In this document: one piece after another, positions 44,033 to 52,327 of the stretch | How positions within the stretch are numbered: the first letter of the stretch is position 1 | Layout of the letters: the number at the start of each line of letters is the position of its first letter | Origin: Achromobacter insolitus | GTDB taxonomy: Bacteria; Pseudomonadota; Gammaproteobacteria; Burkholderiales; Burkholderiaceae_B | Assembly: GCF_002209555.1 (NCBI RefSeq) | Contig: NZ_NJIF01000014.1 | Span: forward strand, 1 to 64,000 | Reading direction: 5' to 3' | DNA: 64,000 nt | Made by a program: the position numbers and the translations under genes | Notes under the pieces: generated by a model | The model's input: the letters and a program-made list of their open reading frames with translations, nothing else | Databases searched by the model: none | What the model was told of the DNA's origin: nothing

Positions 44033-44638
44033 TCAGGCGCGGATCCAGCCGCGCGCGATGGGCAGGGCCAGTATCTTGCGGTACAGGCCCTGGGCCATGC
44101 CAGTCAGGGGCTCGCCGCAACGGCGCCATGCCGTGGCGGTCAGGGCCGCGGCCAGGGGCGCCAGCAGGAGTCCGCCCAGGATATCCATGGGAAAGTGCAC
44201 GCCCAGGTAGACCCGGGAGGCGCCGACGATGGCGGAGGTGGCCAGCGCCAGCCAGCCCCAGCCCGCCCAGCGCCGGTCGAACACCAACGCGAACGCGAAT
44301 GTGGCGATGATGATGGTGTGGTTACTGGGGAACGACGATGTCGCCTTGTGCGGGAAGAACGCCTGTCCCAGGCCCAGAACGAAGGGCCGGGCATGTGGCC
44401 ACAGCGCGCCGCACAGATAGCTGGCGAAGAGCGCCACGGCGATGCTGGCCAGCGCTTTGAGCGCCAGATCGCGCTGCGGCCGGCCGCCCCACAGCCACAG
44501 GGCGGCCAGCACCGCCGGCACGAGCAGGATCAAGCGGTTGGCCACCAGCATGGCGGCGTGAATGCGCCAGACCGGGGTGGCCGGATCAGCGTTGATCAGC
44601 AGAAAAAGGGACTGGTTGAGGCTTTCCAGGGAATTCAT
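44033..44638 (-). CDS. PAP2 phosphatase (undecaprenyl-diphosphatase-like)
   Basis: 201 residues with about five to six membrane helices. The three PAP2 phosphatase motifs are present: HARPFVLG (Arg-Pro), SSFPSNHT and SRVYLGVHFPMDILGG with the catalytic His. Similar to BcrC/YbjG enzymes that recycle undecaprenyl diphosphate for cell-wall synthesis; a role in other lipid phosphates is possible. Lies 91 bases after arsC on the same strand. Confidence 0.9.
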   Translation of the reverse strand: MNSLESLNQSLFLLINADPATPVWRIHAAMLVANRLILLVPAVLAALWLWGGRPQRDLALKALASIAVALFASYLCGALWPHARPFVLGLGQAFFPHKATSSFPSNHTIIIATFAFALVFDRRWAGWGWLALATSAIVGASRVYLGVHFPMDILGGLLLAPLAAALTATAWRRCGEPLTGMAQGLYRKILALPIARGWIRA

Positions 44639-44729
44639 GGCTTGTCATCACCGCGTAATAAAGCAATTGCCGCGATGGTAATGACCCCAGCCGTCAGTCC
44701 GCTTACAAAAGGCGCCGGCGCGCGCTCTT

Positions 44730-45158
44730 TTACTTCTGGATGCGTTTGCCTTGCGCGTCGATCACGGCTTCGCCATCTTCCTTGCTGAACGCGCCTTGCT
44801 GCGGGGCCGGCAGGATGTCCAGCACCAGCTCCGACGGGCGGCACAGGCGCGCGCCCAGGGGCGTGGAGACAAAGGGACGGTTCAGCAGGATGGGATGCTG
44901 CTCGATCGCATCCAGTAGCGCCTCGTCCGTGAGGGACGCGTCGTCCAGCCCCAGTTCCTGGTAGGGCGTGCCCTTCTCGCGCAAGGCGTCGCGCACGCTG
45001 ATGCCCGCTTTCTTGAACAGCGCCTTCAGGGTGGCACGCGAGGGCGGCGTTTCCAGGTACAGCACGACCTCGGGTTCGATGCCGGCGTTGCGGATCATCG
45101 CCAGGGTATTGCGGGACGTGCCGCACTTGGGGTTGTGGTAGATGGTTACGTCGGACAT
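44730..45158 (-). CDS. arsC: Arsenate reductase, ArsC (glutaredoxin-linked) family
   Basis: 142 residues from ATG 45158; AGAGGAGC before it is a good ribosome site. Active-site Cys12 in YHNPKCGTSRNTLAMI, and ILLNRPFVSTPLGARLCRPSELVLDIL carries the conserved arginines that bind arsenate. It reduces arsenate to arsenite using glutathione/glutaredoxin. No arsR, arsB or acr3 beside it, so a housekeeping role or other substrate is possible. Confidence 0.93.
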   Translation of the reverse strand: MSDVTIYHNPKCGTSRNTLAMIRNAGIEPEVVLYLETPPSRATLKALFKKAGISVRDALREKGTPYQELGLDDASLTDEALLDAIEQHPILLNRPFVSTPLGARLCRPSELVLDILPAPQQGAFSKEDGEAVIDAQGKRIQK

Positions 45159-45223
45159 GGAAGCTCCTCTTTCCGGTAGATCGTCATGCAAGGCTGTGAG
45201 CATAGTGCATCCGCGCCGGCGGT

Positions 45224-46753
45224 TCAGGCGCGCAGCTTCCTGCCCAGCCGCCGCCAGCCTATCACCGCGCCGGTCAGGCTGAGCGCCGCGCCTCCCAGGC
45301 TCAGGAACACGAGCAGGGCGTCCCATAGCGGGCGGCGCGACAGCAGTCCGGTCCAGTCCCAACTGTGCAGGAAGGCGAACAGCCAGCGGCTGGCGCGCGA
45401 TCCGCTGTCCTGCCGGCTCAGGATCTGTCCGGTGCGGGGATCCAGGTAGACCCAGGTCGAGTGCGGGTCGTCATAGATCAGCCGCCATGCCGGCAAGGGC
45501 TTTTCGACATGGCCCAGCATCGCATGCTCATCGCGGGCGTAGTAATAAAAGTCGTAGGCGTCCAGTGTTTCGATCCTGGCGAGCCGCGCGCCGGGAACCA
45601 GGCGGGCCGCGGCGGCGCGCAGCGCTGCCGGGTCGTAGGCATGAGGGCGGGCATCGCGGGCGGACAACACCCCGGGCGCGCCCGCCGCGCTGCGCGCCAG
45701 CACCACGTCATGGCCGTCGGCACGAGCCCAGCGCAATTCGCGTGGCGGGGCGGGCAAGGCCGCGATCAAGTCCCGGGGCGGGGCCAGCGTCGTCCCGGGC
45801 TTGCCTGCATAAGCTGCCTGGGCCAAGGGCGGCGCGCCGCTTGCGAAGACCTTCCAGGGGTTCATCGACATCAGCCCGCTGAAGATCCAGGTGATCGTGA
45901 TGGCGGCAAACAGCAGGCCGCTGAGGTGGTGCCAGCGCATCATGTTCTCGCGATAGGGCGAGCGGCTGCCGCTGGCGTAGGGCCGCGAGAAGCGCCAGCG
46001 CAGGATCCCGACCACCGTGCCCGTCAGCGCCAGCAGCACGCCCGCCACCGACAGCCATACCACGATGTCGTGCCACCAGCCGTCCAGCGCGTTGCCGCGG
46101 AAGGGATACAGCCAGTGGATCCAGGCGCCCGCATAGTTCCACACGCGTTCGGCGCGCGTGGCGTCCAGCACCACCATGCCCGTGGCGGACGAGATGTAGA
46201 GCCGCGTCTGCGCGGGATCGTCCAGGTCCACCCGGTGCAGCGGCCGGTCGGGGCCGAGCGCGCGCGAATGGGTGTAGGCGTCTTCCTCCACCGTGTCCTG
46301 GTAGCGGGCGGTGTATTGGCCGCCGGACCAGGCGCGCGCGGTAGCCAGCGCGGTCGCGGCATCGGCCGAAGGGAGCAGGACGCCGCTGGCGGCGTCCACC
46401 ACCTTTGGAGCGCGGCGAGCCTCGCCCGGCACCAGGTAGACCGGCGCGCCGCCGCGGGCGGCGGCCAGGATCATGCCGGCGGAGTCCTGGGCGCCTGCCG
46501 CGGCCAGCGCCTGCGCGGGCGTGACGGTGATCGCCGCGGAATCCAGCGCGGGCAGGTGCGCCAGGCGCTCCTGCGGCGTGAGCTTGGGATAGCCCACGTA
46601 CATCATCACCACGCCGGAGATGAACCACATGGCGAAGAACAGGCACAGCACTATTCCTGCCCAGCGATGGATCAGGTACAGCCAGCGCTTGGCGCGCGCC
46701 GACAGTGGCGGCCCGTCGCGACGGCGGGACGAGGAGGGTAGCGTCGTGTTCAT
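45224..46753 (-). CDS. PepSY-TM family membrane protein
   Basis: 509 residues from ATG 46753. Four membrane helices: first (KRWLYLIHRWAGIVLCLFFAMWFISG), two central (IVVWLSVAGVLLALTGTVVGIL; RWHHLSGLLFAAITITWIFSG), last (LWDALLVFLSLGGAALSLTG), with large periplasmic domains between. His pairs in helices 1 and 3 are typical. Some PepSY-TM proteins act as inner-membrane reductases that release iron from siderophores (FoxB, FhuF-like roles). The TonB receptor gene is 23 bases upstream, so the two act together. Confidence 0.87.
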   Translation of the reverse strand: MNTTLPSSSRRRDGPPLSARAKRWLYLIHRWAGIVLCLFFAMWFISGVVMMYVGYPKLTPQERLAHLPALDSAAITVTPAQALAAAGAQDSAGMILAAARGGAPVYLVPGEARRAPKVVDAASGVLLPSADAATALATARAWSGGQYTARYQDTVEEDAYTHSRALGPDRPLHRVDLDDPAQTRLYISSATGMVVLDATRAERVWNYAGAWIHWLYPFRGNALDGWWHDIVVWLSVAGVLLALTGTVVGILRWRFSRPYASGSRSPYRENMMRWHHLSGLLFAAITITWIFSGLMSMNPWKVFASGAPPLAQAAYAGKPGTTLAPPRDLIAALPAPPRELRWARADGHDVVLARSAAGAPGVLSARDARPHAYDPAALRAAAARLVPGARLARIETLDAYDFYYYARDEHAMLGHVEKPLPAWRLIYDDPHSTWVYLDPRTGQILSRQDSGSRASRWLFAFLHSWDWTGLLSRRPLWDALLVFLSLGGAALSLTGAVIGWRRLGRKLRA

Positions 46754-46776
46754 GGTGGTCTGTCCTGGCGCGCCGC

Positions 46777-48978
46777 TCAAAAGCGGGCCTGCAGCGTGAG
46801 CTCCACCGAGCGCGGCGCGCCCAGGTAGTACATGGTGGGCGTCGCGTTTGCCGCGTAAACCTTGTCGGTCAGGTTGCGCACGCGCGCCGTCACGCTCAGG
46901 TTGCGGTTGATCCGGTGCGACAGGGCCGCGTCGAACACGGTGTAGGACGGTGTCCAGACGGTGTTGGCGGCGTCCGCGTACATGCGGCCCACGTAGCGCG
47001 CGGCCATGCTCGCCGTCCAGTCAGGCAGGAAGGCATAATCCAGCCAGACATTGGCGAGACGGCGCGGGGTGTTGGTCGGCACATTGCCATTGCGCGAAAC
47101 CGCTACGCCGCCCACGGACTGCGAGAAGTCGTCGTACTTGGGATCTACGAAGGCCACGTTGCCCTGCAGGGACAACTGGGAGGTCAGCTGCAGGCCGCCA
47201 GCCAGTTCGATGCCGCGCGCCGATTGCGCGCCCACGGGCACGCTGACCCCGGGATTGTCGGGATCCGAGGTGGCCATGTTCTTGCGCTTGATCTCGTAGA
47301 CCGCCACCGTGGCCGATCCTCGGCCGTCCCAGAAGTTGAACTTGCCGCCCACCTCGGCCTGTCTGCCGGTGGTGAGCTTGTCATTGTTCAGGACGTCCGC
47401 GAACGACGCGGTCGCGAGCAGGCCCGAAGGAGGGTCGGCCGCAGTGGCGTACTGCGCATATAGCGAGGCCTCGGGACTCAGCTCCCAGTTGACGCCCAGG
47501 CGGCCGGTCAGCGGCGAGTAGCTGCGCTGGGCGCTCGCGGGCGAGGCTGCCGTGACGGCGCGGCGGTTGGTCAGGTCCACGTCGATGAAGTCCTTGCGCA
47601 GCGCCGATACGATGGCCACGCCCGGCAGCACCGTGGTGCGGTTTTCCATCGTCAGCGCCAGCGTGCGGATGCGGTTGTCGCGGTCGGCGACGTGGCCGCG
47701 GGTCATGCCGGGTATGTCGTAGAAGTCTCCGGCAGAGAAGTCATAGGGATCCACCGCGTCCACCTGGCCCGGCAGGCTGGTGGGATAGCGCGTGATTTTG
47801 TTCTGGCTGACGTCCACGCCGAAGGACCAATCGCTGGGCAGGCCGGCCAGTGTGGAGCGGTACAGCCCCTCCACGCGATTGCCGATCAGGCTCTGTTCGT
47901 GGCGTTGCAGCAGGGCGCCGGACCGCAGCACCAGGCTGTTGCCGGCGTTCAGGCGGTAGCTCTCCAGGTTGCGGTAGTCGCGTTCGGCGCGATAGTAGTA
48001 GAGCGTGTTCTTGAAGGTCAGGTTGGTGCCCGCGCGCCATTCCGTCAGAGATCGAGCCCACAGCACTTCCTGCTCATACAGGCCGTCGTTGACGTTGTAG
48101 TTCTTGAAGCGTGTGCCATCCAGGATGCGTCCGGTTCCCTGCACCACGCCATTTGCATCCGTTTTCAGCGGCGTGCCCCAATAGGGCCGGTCGACCTGTT
48201 CACGCTGATACTCGAAGGCAAACGTCTGGGTCACGTCCGCGCCCAGGTCGGACAGCAGCGAGGCGGCGACCTGGCTGGCGCGGGAATGGTTGCCGTCGAC
48301 CCAGCCGTGGCTGGATCCGGTGTTGGCGTCTATGCGCAGATAGTGCCCGCGGCCGCCGGGTTCGCCGGCCAGTTGCTGATTCAGGCCCATCGACAGTTGG
48401 CGGCTGTCGAACGAGCCCAGCCGCAGTTGCCCATCGTAGAAGGTGTCGCGCTCGGGCAGCTTGGTGACATAGTTGATGGCGCCGCCCACGGCGCCCGCGC
48501 CGAACAGGAAGGTGGAGGGGCCGCCTATCGCTTCCACCCGGTCATAGATCCAGCTGTCCACGGGCCGCGCGGCAATGGAGTCGTACTGCACGGAAATGCC
48601 GTTGAACAGCTGCGAGACCTGGCCGCCGGAGAAGCCGCGGTAGCTGACCGCGCCGGCGTTGCCGGGAGGCGACGCGTTGTCCACGCCCGGGATGCCGCGG
48701 GCGATTTCCTGTGTGTTCAGGGATCCGCGCGCTTCGATCTGTTCGCGCGAAATCACGGTAACGCTGGCCGGCGTTTCGCGCAGGGTCAGGCCCAGGCGGC
48801 TGCCGGTGGTGTCGCGGATATTCAGATCGATGGGGCCGTTGGGCGCGGGCGTTTCGGCTGCGGCGCCATGCACAGTGGTGGGCGCCAGGGTAGGCACGGC
48901 GGGTTCCGCGGCCAACACAAGGGCGGGGCCGCTGGCAAGCGCGCCCAGCAGCAGGGAGTGGATCGTGGTTGTCTTCAT
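46777..48978 (-). CDS. TonB-dependent receptor (siderophore or metal type)
   Basis: 733 residues from ATG 48978 with a signal peptide (LLLGALASGPALVLA). TonB-box region (APTTVHG), plug (LRETPASVTVISREQIEARG, AVSYRGFSGGQVSQLFNGISV, VEAIGGPSTFLFGAGAVGGAIN) and barrel ending in LTLQARF. No STN domain. It sits in the unit DUF2946, receptor, PepSY. The same gene set surrounds the copper receptor oprC in Pseudomonas, so copper is an option beside ferric siderophores. I see no Met-rich copper motif to decide it. Confidence 0.9.
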   Translation of the reverse strand: MKTTTIHSLLLGALASGPALVLAAEPAVPTLAPTTVHGAAAETPAPNGPIDLNIRDTTGSRLGLTLRETPASVTVISREQIEARGSLNTQEIARGIPGVDNASPPGNAGAVSYRGFSGGQVSQLFNGISVQYDSIAARPVDSWIYDRVEAIGGPSTFLFGAGAVGGAINYVTKLPERDTFYDGQLRLGSFDSRQLSMGLNQQLAGEPGGRGHYLRIDANTGSSHGWVDGNHSRASQVAASLLSDLGADVTQTFAFEYQREQVDRPYWGTPLKTDANGVVQGTGRILDGTRFKNYNVNDGLYEQEVLWARSLTEWRAGTNLTFKNTLYYYRAERDYRNLESYRLNAGNSLVLRSGALLQRHEQSLIGNRVEGLYRSTLAGLPSDWSFGVDVSQNKITRYPTSLPGQVDAVDPYDFSAGDFYDIPGMTRGHVADRDNRIRTLALTMENRTTVLPGVAIVSALRKDFIDVDLTNRRAVTAASPASAQRSYSPLTGRLGVNWELSPEASLYAQYATAADPPSGLLATASFADVLNNDKLTTGRQAEVGGKFNFWDGRGSATVAVYEIKRKNMATSDPDNPGVSVPVGAQSARGIELAGGLQLTSQLSLQGNVAFVDPKYDDFSQSVGGVAVSRNGNVPTNTPRRLANVWLDYAFLPDWTASMAARYVGRMYADAANTVWTPSYTVFDAALSHRINRNLSVTARVRNLTDKVYAANATPTMYYLGAPRSVELTLQARF

Positions 48979-49160
48979 GTCTGAAACCGGTGGTCCGGCC
49001 CGCGCGCCCGGATGCCCGCCCACGGAGGCGGGCAGGGGGCGCGTCAAGCCTGAATGACGGCACGCATCCGCACGCGCGGGCAGGCGCGGACGGGACGTGG
49101 CGGTGCAATAACGGCGTGCGGACGCAGACCAACCGCGCTCAGGCGGCGGGGCGCGCCGGC

Positions 49161-49574
49161 TCAGGCTGCTGGCGGCGCGCGCGGCTGGGCCGCGCTCCAG
49201 GCATGAAGGGAGTGTGCCGCCAGGAAGAACAGCGGCGGATACGTGATGGCGCGCCCAAGGGGGGCCGGCACGACGGGCACGGGCGCGGGCAGGATGCCCA
49301 CGTCGGCATTGGGGTTGCGGCAAAGCGGGCAGTGATGGCCGTCGCCATGGTCGGCGGCCTGCGTGCCATCATCGCTCTTGCCCGGCACGTCCAGAGTCAG
49401 GGAAGCTTGCGCGGCGCCTTCGGTGGTGCAGAAGTCGACGCTGACGCGATGGGCGTTGTGGCTGGCGGGAGACAGGCTCAGCGCATGGGCCAACGACGGC
49501 GCCAATGACGCCCACAGGATCGCGAGGAGCGCGATCCACAGGGCGGGGCGGGTCAGGAAGGCAGCGGAGCACAT
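49161..49574 (-). CDS. DUF2946 family protein (second copy)
   Basis: 137 residues with an N-terminal hydrophobic segment (IALLAILWASLAPSLAHA). Cysteines in VDFCTTEG and HHCPLC and a HGDGHHCPLC cluster are candidate metal ligands and more prominent than in the copy at 13954-14379. Function unknown. First gene of the unit with the TonB receptor and PepSY protein. A TATAAT (49588-49583 on the minus strand) ends only 8 bases before the start codon, so the transcript could be leaderless. Confidence 0.78.
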   Translation of the reverse strand: MCSAAFLTRPALWIALLAILWASLAPSLAHALSLSPASHNAHRVSVDFCTTEGAAQASLTLDVPGKSDDGTQAADHGDGHHCPLCRNPNADVGILPAPVPVVPAPLGRAITYPPLFFLAAHSLHAWSAAQPRAPPAA

Positions 49575-49651
49575 GGCGCTCGATTATATCGGAGCAGATG
49601 GGCTCGTCGTCCAGAGGCGGCTCAATAAAAACAGCCCTCGCGCCGGAGGCG

Positions 49652-50350
49652 CTAGACCGACAAGTGGCGGCGCACGTCTTCCCCGTCGATCGCGCCACGG
49701 TCGCCGCGCGCCACCACCTCGCCGCGTGACAGCACCACGAACTGGTCCGCCAGTTCGCGGGCGAAGTCGAAGTACTGCTCGCACAGCAGGATGGCGATGT
49801 CGCCGCGCTGGCGCAACATGTGGATGACGCGGGCGATGTCCTTGATGATGGAGGGTTGGATGCCTTCGGTGGGTTCGTCCAGGATGATGAGCTTGGGCTC
49901 GGCCACCAGGGCGCGGGCAATGGCCAGCTGTTGCTGCTGCCCGCCGGACAGGTCGCCGCCGCGGCGCGACAGCATGGTCCGCAGCACCGGGAACAGTTCG
50001 TACACTTCTTCCTTGATGCGGCGCGCGCGCGCCGCCGGCTTGGCCGCCATGCCCATGAGGATGTTCTCTTCCACGGTCAGGCGCGCGAAGATATCGCGGC
50101 CTTGCGGCACGTAGGCCATGCCGCGCGCGGCGCGCTGGTGCGGCGCCAGCCGCGTGACGTCGGCGCCATCGAAGGCGATGTGGCCGCGGGCCACGGGCAG
50201 CACGCCCATCACGCACTTGAGCAAGGTGGTCTTGCCCACGCCGTTGCGGCCCAGCAGCGCGAGGCATTCGCCCTGGCGCAGCGCCAACGACACGCCGCGC
50301 AGCGTGTGGCTGCCACCGTAGTATTGGTCGATCGCGTTCACGTCCAGCAT
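49652..50350 (-). CDS. urtE: Urea ABC transporter ATP-binding protein UrtE
   Basis: 232 residues from ATG 50350. LivF-type ATPase: Walker A LLGRNGVGKTTLLKCVMG, signature DLSGGQQQQLAIARAL, Walker B IILDEPTEGIQPSIIKDI. YYGGSHTLRGVSLALRQGE and IQPSIIKDI are typical of UrtE rather than LivF. Last gene of urtABCDE, one base after urtD. Confidence 0.94.
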   Translation of the reverse strand: MLDVNAIDQYYGGSHTLRGVSLALRQGECLALLGRNGVGKTTLLKCVMGVLPVARGHIAFDGADVTRLAPHQRAARGMAYVPQGRDIFARLTVEENILMGMAAKPAARARRIKEEVYELFPVLRTMLSRRGGDLSGGQQQQLAIARALVAEPKLIILDEPTEGIQPSIIKDIARVIHMLRQRGDIAILLCEQYFDFARELADQFVVLSRGEVVARGDRGAIDGEDVRRHLSV

Positions 50351-50351
50351 G

Positions 50352-51191
50352 TCAGCGCCCCAGATAGACTTCAATGACGCGCGGATCGGCCTGTACCTTG
50401 CTCATCGGCCCTTCGGCCAGCACCGAGCCTTCATGGAGCACCGTGACTTTGCCGTCGCCCGCGATCTGGTTGACGAAGTCCATGTCGTGTTCCACCACCA
50501 TCAGGGAGTGGCGTCCGCGCAACTCGTTGAGCAGTTCGCCGGTGCGTTCGGTCTCGGCATCGGTCATGCCGGCCACCGGTTCGTCCAGCAGCAGCAATTG
50601 CGGCTCCTGCATCAGCAACATGCCGATCTCCAGCCATTGCTTCTGTCCATGCGACAGCAGCCCCGCGGGCAGGGCCGCTTCCGGCCGCAACCGGATCAGG
50701 TCCAGCGTTTCGCCGATGCGGTCGGCCTGCTCGCCGCTCAGCCGGGCGAACAGCGTCGGTCGCACGCGCTTGTCGGTTTTCATCGCCAGTTCCAGGTTTT
50801 CGAAGACGGTGTGCTGTTCGAACACCGTGGGCCGCTGGAACTTCCGGCCGATGCCGGCGTGCGCGATCTGCGCTTCGTTCAGCGTGGTGAGGTCGATGCT
50901 CTGCCCGAAGTAGGCCGTGCCCGACGTGGGCCGAGTCTTGCCGGTGATGACGTCCATCATCGTGGTCTTGCCCGCGCCATTGGGGCCGATGATGCAGCGC
51001 AGTTCCCCCACCCCGATGTCCAGCGTCAGATCGTTCAGGGCCTTGAAGCCGTCGAAGCTGACCGTGATGCCCTCCAGGTAGAGGATGGCGCCGTGGCTCG
51101 TGTCCAGGCCCTTGGGGCTGACGCGGCCGTAGCCCGCCTCGCCGCTGGGGCCGCCGTCGAGCGCGGCGGATTCGATGTGCGTGCTGGTCAT
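50352..51191 (-). CDS. urtD: Urea ABC transporter ATP-binding protein UrtD
   Basis: 279 residues. LivG-type ATPase with an N-terminal extension, then ILYLEGITVSFDGFKALNDL, Walker A IIGPNGAGKTTMMDVITG, KFQRPTVFEQHTVFENLELAM, signature LLSHGQKQWLEIGMLL and Walker B LLLLDEPVAGMTDAE. LSHGQKQWLEIG and FENLELA are the UrtD pattern. ATGA overlap with urtC. Confidence 0.95.
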   Translation of the reverse strand: MTSTHIESAALDGGPSGEAGYGRVSPKGLDTSHGAILYLEGITVSFDGFKALNDLTLDIGVGELRCIIGPNGAGKTTMMDVITGKTRPTSGTAYFGQSIDLTTLNEAQIAHAGIGRKFQRPTVFEQHTVFENLELAMKTDKRVRPTLFARLSGEQADRIGETLDLIRLRPEAALPAGLLSHGQKQWLEIGMLLMQEPQLLLLDEPVAGMTDAETERTGELLNELRGRHSLMVVEHDMDFVNQIAGDGKVTVLHEGSVLAEGPMSKVQADPRVIEVYLGR

Positions 51192-52327
51192 GCTTGTTTC
51201 CCCTGGGAGCGGACGGAAAGGCGGGCGGCGGCGCGGCGTGCCAATCCGACGATGCCGGTGGGCAGGAACAGCGTCACCAGCACGAAGATGAGGCCCAGCG
51301 CGTATAGCCAGAACTCAGGCAGCACGCTGGTGAACCAGGTCTTCAGTCCGTTGACCGCGCCTGCCCCGATGATGGGGCCGACCAGCGTGCCGCGCCCGCC
51401 GGTGGCGACCCAGATCACCATTTCGATCGAGGTCTCGGTGGACATTTCGCTGGGGTTGATGATGCCGACCTGCGGCACGTAGAGCGCGCCGGCGATGCCG
51501 CAGAGCACGGCGGACAGGGTCCATACGAACAGCTTGAAGCCCAGCGGGTCGTAGCCGATGAAACGCAGGCGGCTTTCGGCGTCGCGCACGGCGGTCAGCA
51601 CCCGGCCCAGCTTGCTCTGCGTGACCGCGCGCGCCAGGATGAGCGCGCCGGCCAGCGCGCCCAGCGTGATCCAGTACAGCGCCGCCCGCGTGCCCGGCGC
51701 GGTGATGTCGAAGCCGAGGATGCGCTTGAAGTCCGTAAAGCCGTTGTTGCCGCCGAAGCCCGTGTCGTTGCGGAAGAACAGCAGCATGGCGGCGAAGGTC
51801 AGTGCCTGCGTGATGATCGAAAAGTACACGCCCTTGATGCGGGAACGGAACGCGAAGTAGCCGAACACGAAGGCCAGCAGGCCGGGCACCAGAACGACGA
51901 GCAGCATGGCGTACCAGAAGTGTTCCGTGAACGACCAGTACCAGGGGTAGGTCTTCCAGTCCAGGAACACCATGAAATCCGGAAGGTCGCTCTGGTAGAC
52001 GCCGTCGCGGCCGATGGCGCGCATCAGGTACATGCCGTGCGCATAGCCGCCCAGCGCGAAGAACAGGCCGTGGCCCAGGGACAGGATGCCGGCATAGCCC
52101 CACACCAGGTCCAGCGCCAGCGCCGCCATGGCGTAGCACATGAACTTGCCCAGCAGCGCCACGGCATACGCGGACACGTGCAGCGCATGGCCCGGCGGGA
52201 AAACGAGATTCAGCAAGGGCAGCAGCGCCAGCAGGGCCACCGCCGCCGCCAGGGCCGTCCAGACCCGGCCCGAGAAGAGCGGGCGGCGGGTCAGCAGATT
52301 CAGGTCAGTCAGCGCGTTCTGTTTCAT
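51188..52327 (-). CDS. urtC: Urea ABC transporter permease UrtC
   Basis: 379 residues, LivM-type permease with about nine to ten membrane helices. LDLVWGYAGILSLGHGLFFALGGYAHGMYLMRAIG and GGRGTLVGPIIGAGAVNGLK are conserved, and the long insert describing DGVYQSDLPDFMVFL is typical of UrtC. ATGA overlaps on both sides link it tightly to urtB and urtD. Confidence 0.95.
   Translation of the reverse strand: MKQNALTDLNLLTRRPLFSGRVWTALAAAVALLALLPLLNLVFPPGHALHVSAYAVALLGKFMCYAMAALALDLVWGYAGILSLGHGLFFALGGYAHGMYLMRAIGRDGVYQSDLPDFMVFLDWKTYPWYWSFTEHFWYAMLLVVLVPGLLAFVFGYFAFRSRIKGVYFSIITQALTFAAMLLFFRNDTGFGGNNGFTDFKRILGFDITAPGTRAALYWITLGALAGALILARAVTQSKLGRVLTAVRDAESRLRFIGYDPLGFKLFVWTLSAVLCGIAGALYVPQVGIINPSEMSTETSIEMVIWVATGGRGTLVGPIIGAGAVNGLKTWFTSVLPEFWLYALGLIFVLVTLFLPTGIVGLARRAAARLSVRSQGKQA

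Noticed and set aside
44635-44729. Short hydrophobic reading (SGLTAGVITIAAIALL) between arsC and the PAP2 gene, with a stop overlapping the PAP2 start
   Set aside because: No ATG, GTG or TTG in frame close enough to give a small protein; it only continues an off-frame reading of arsC.
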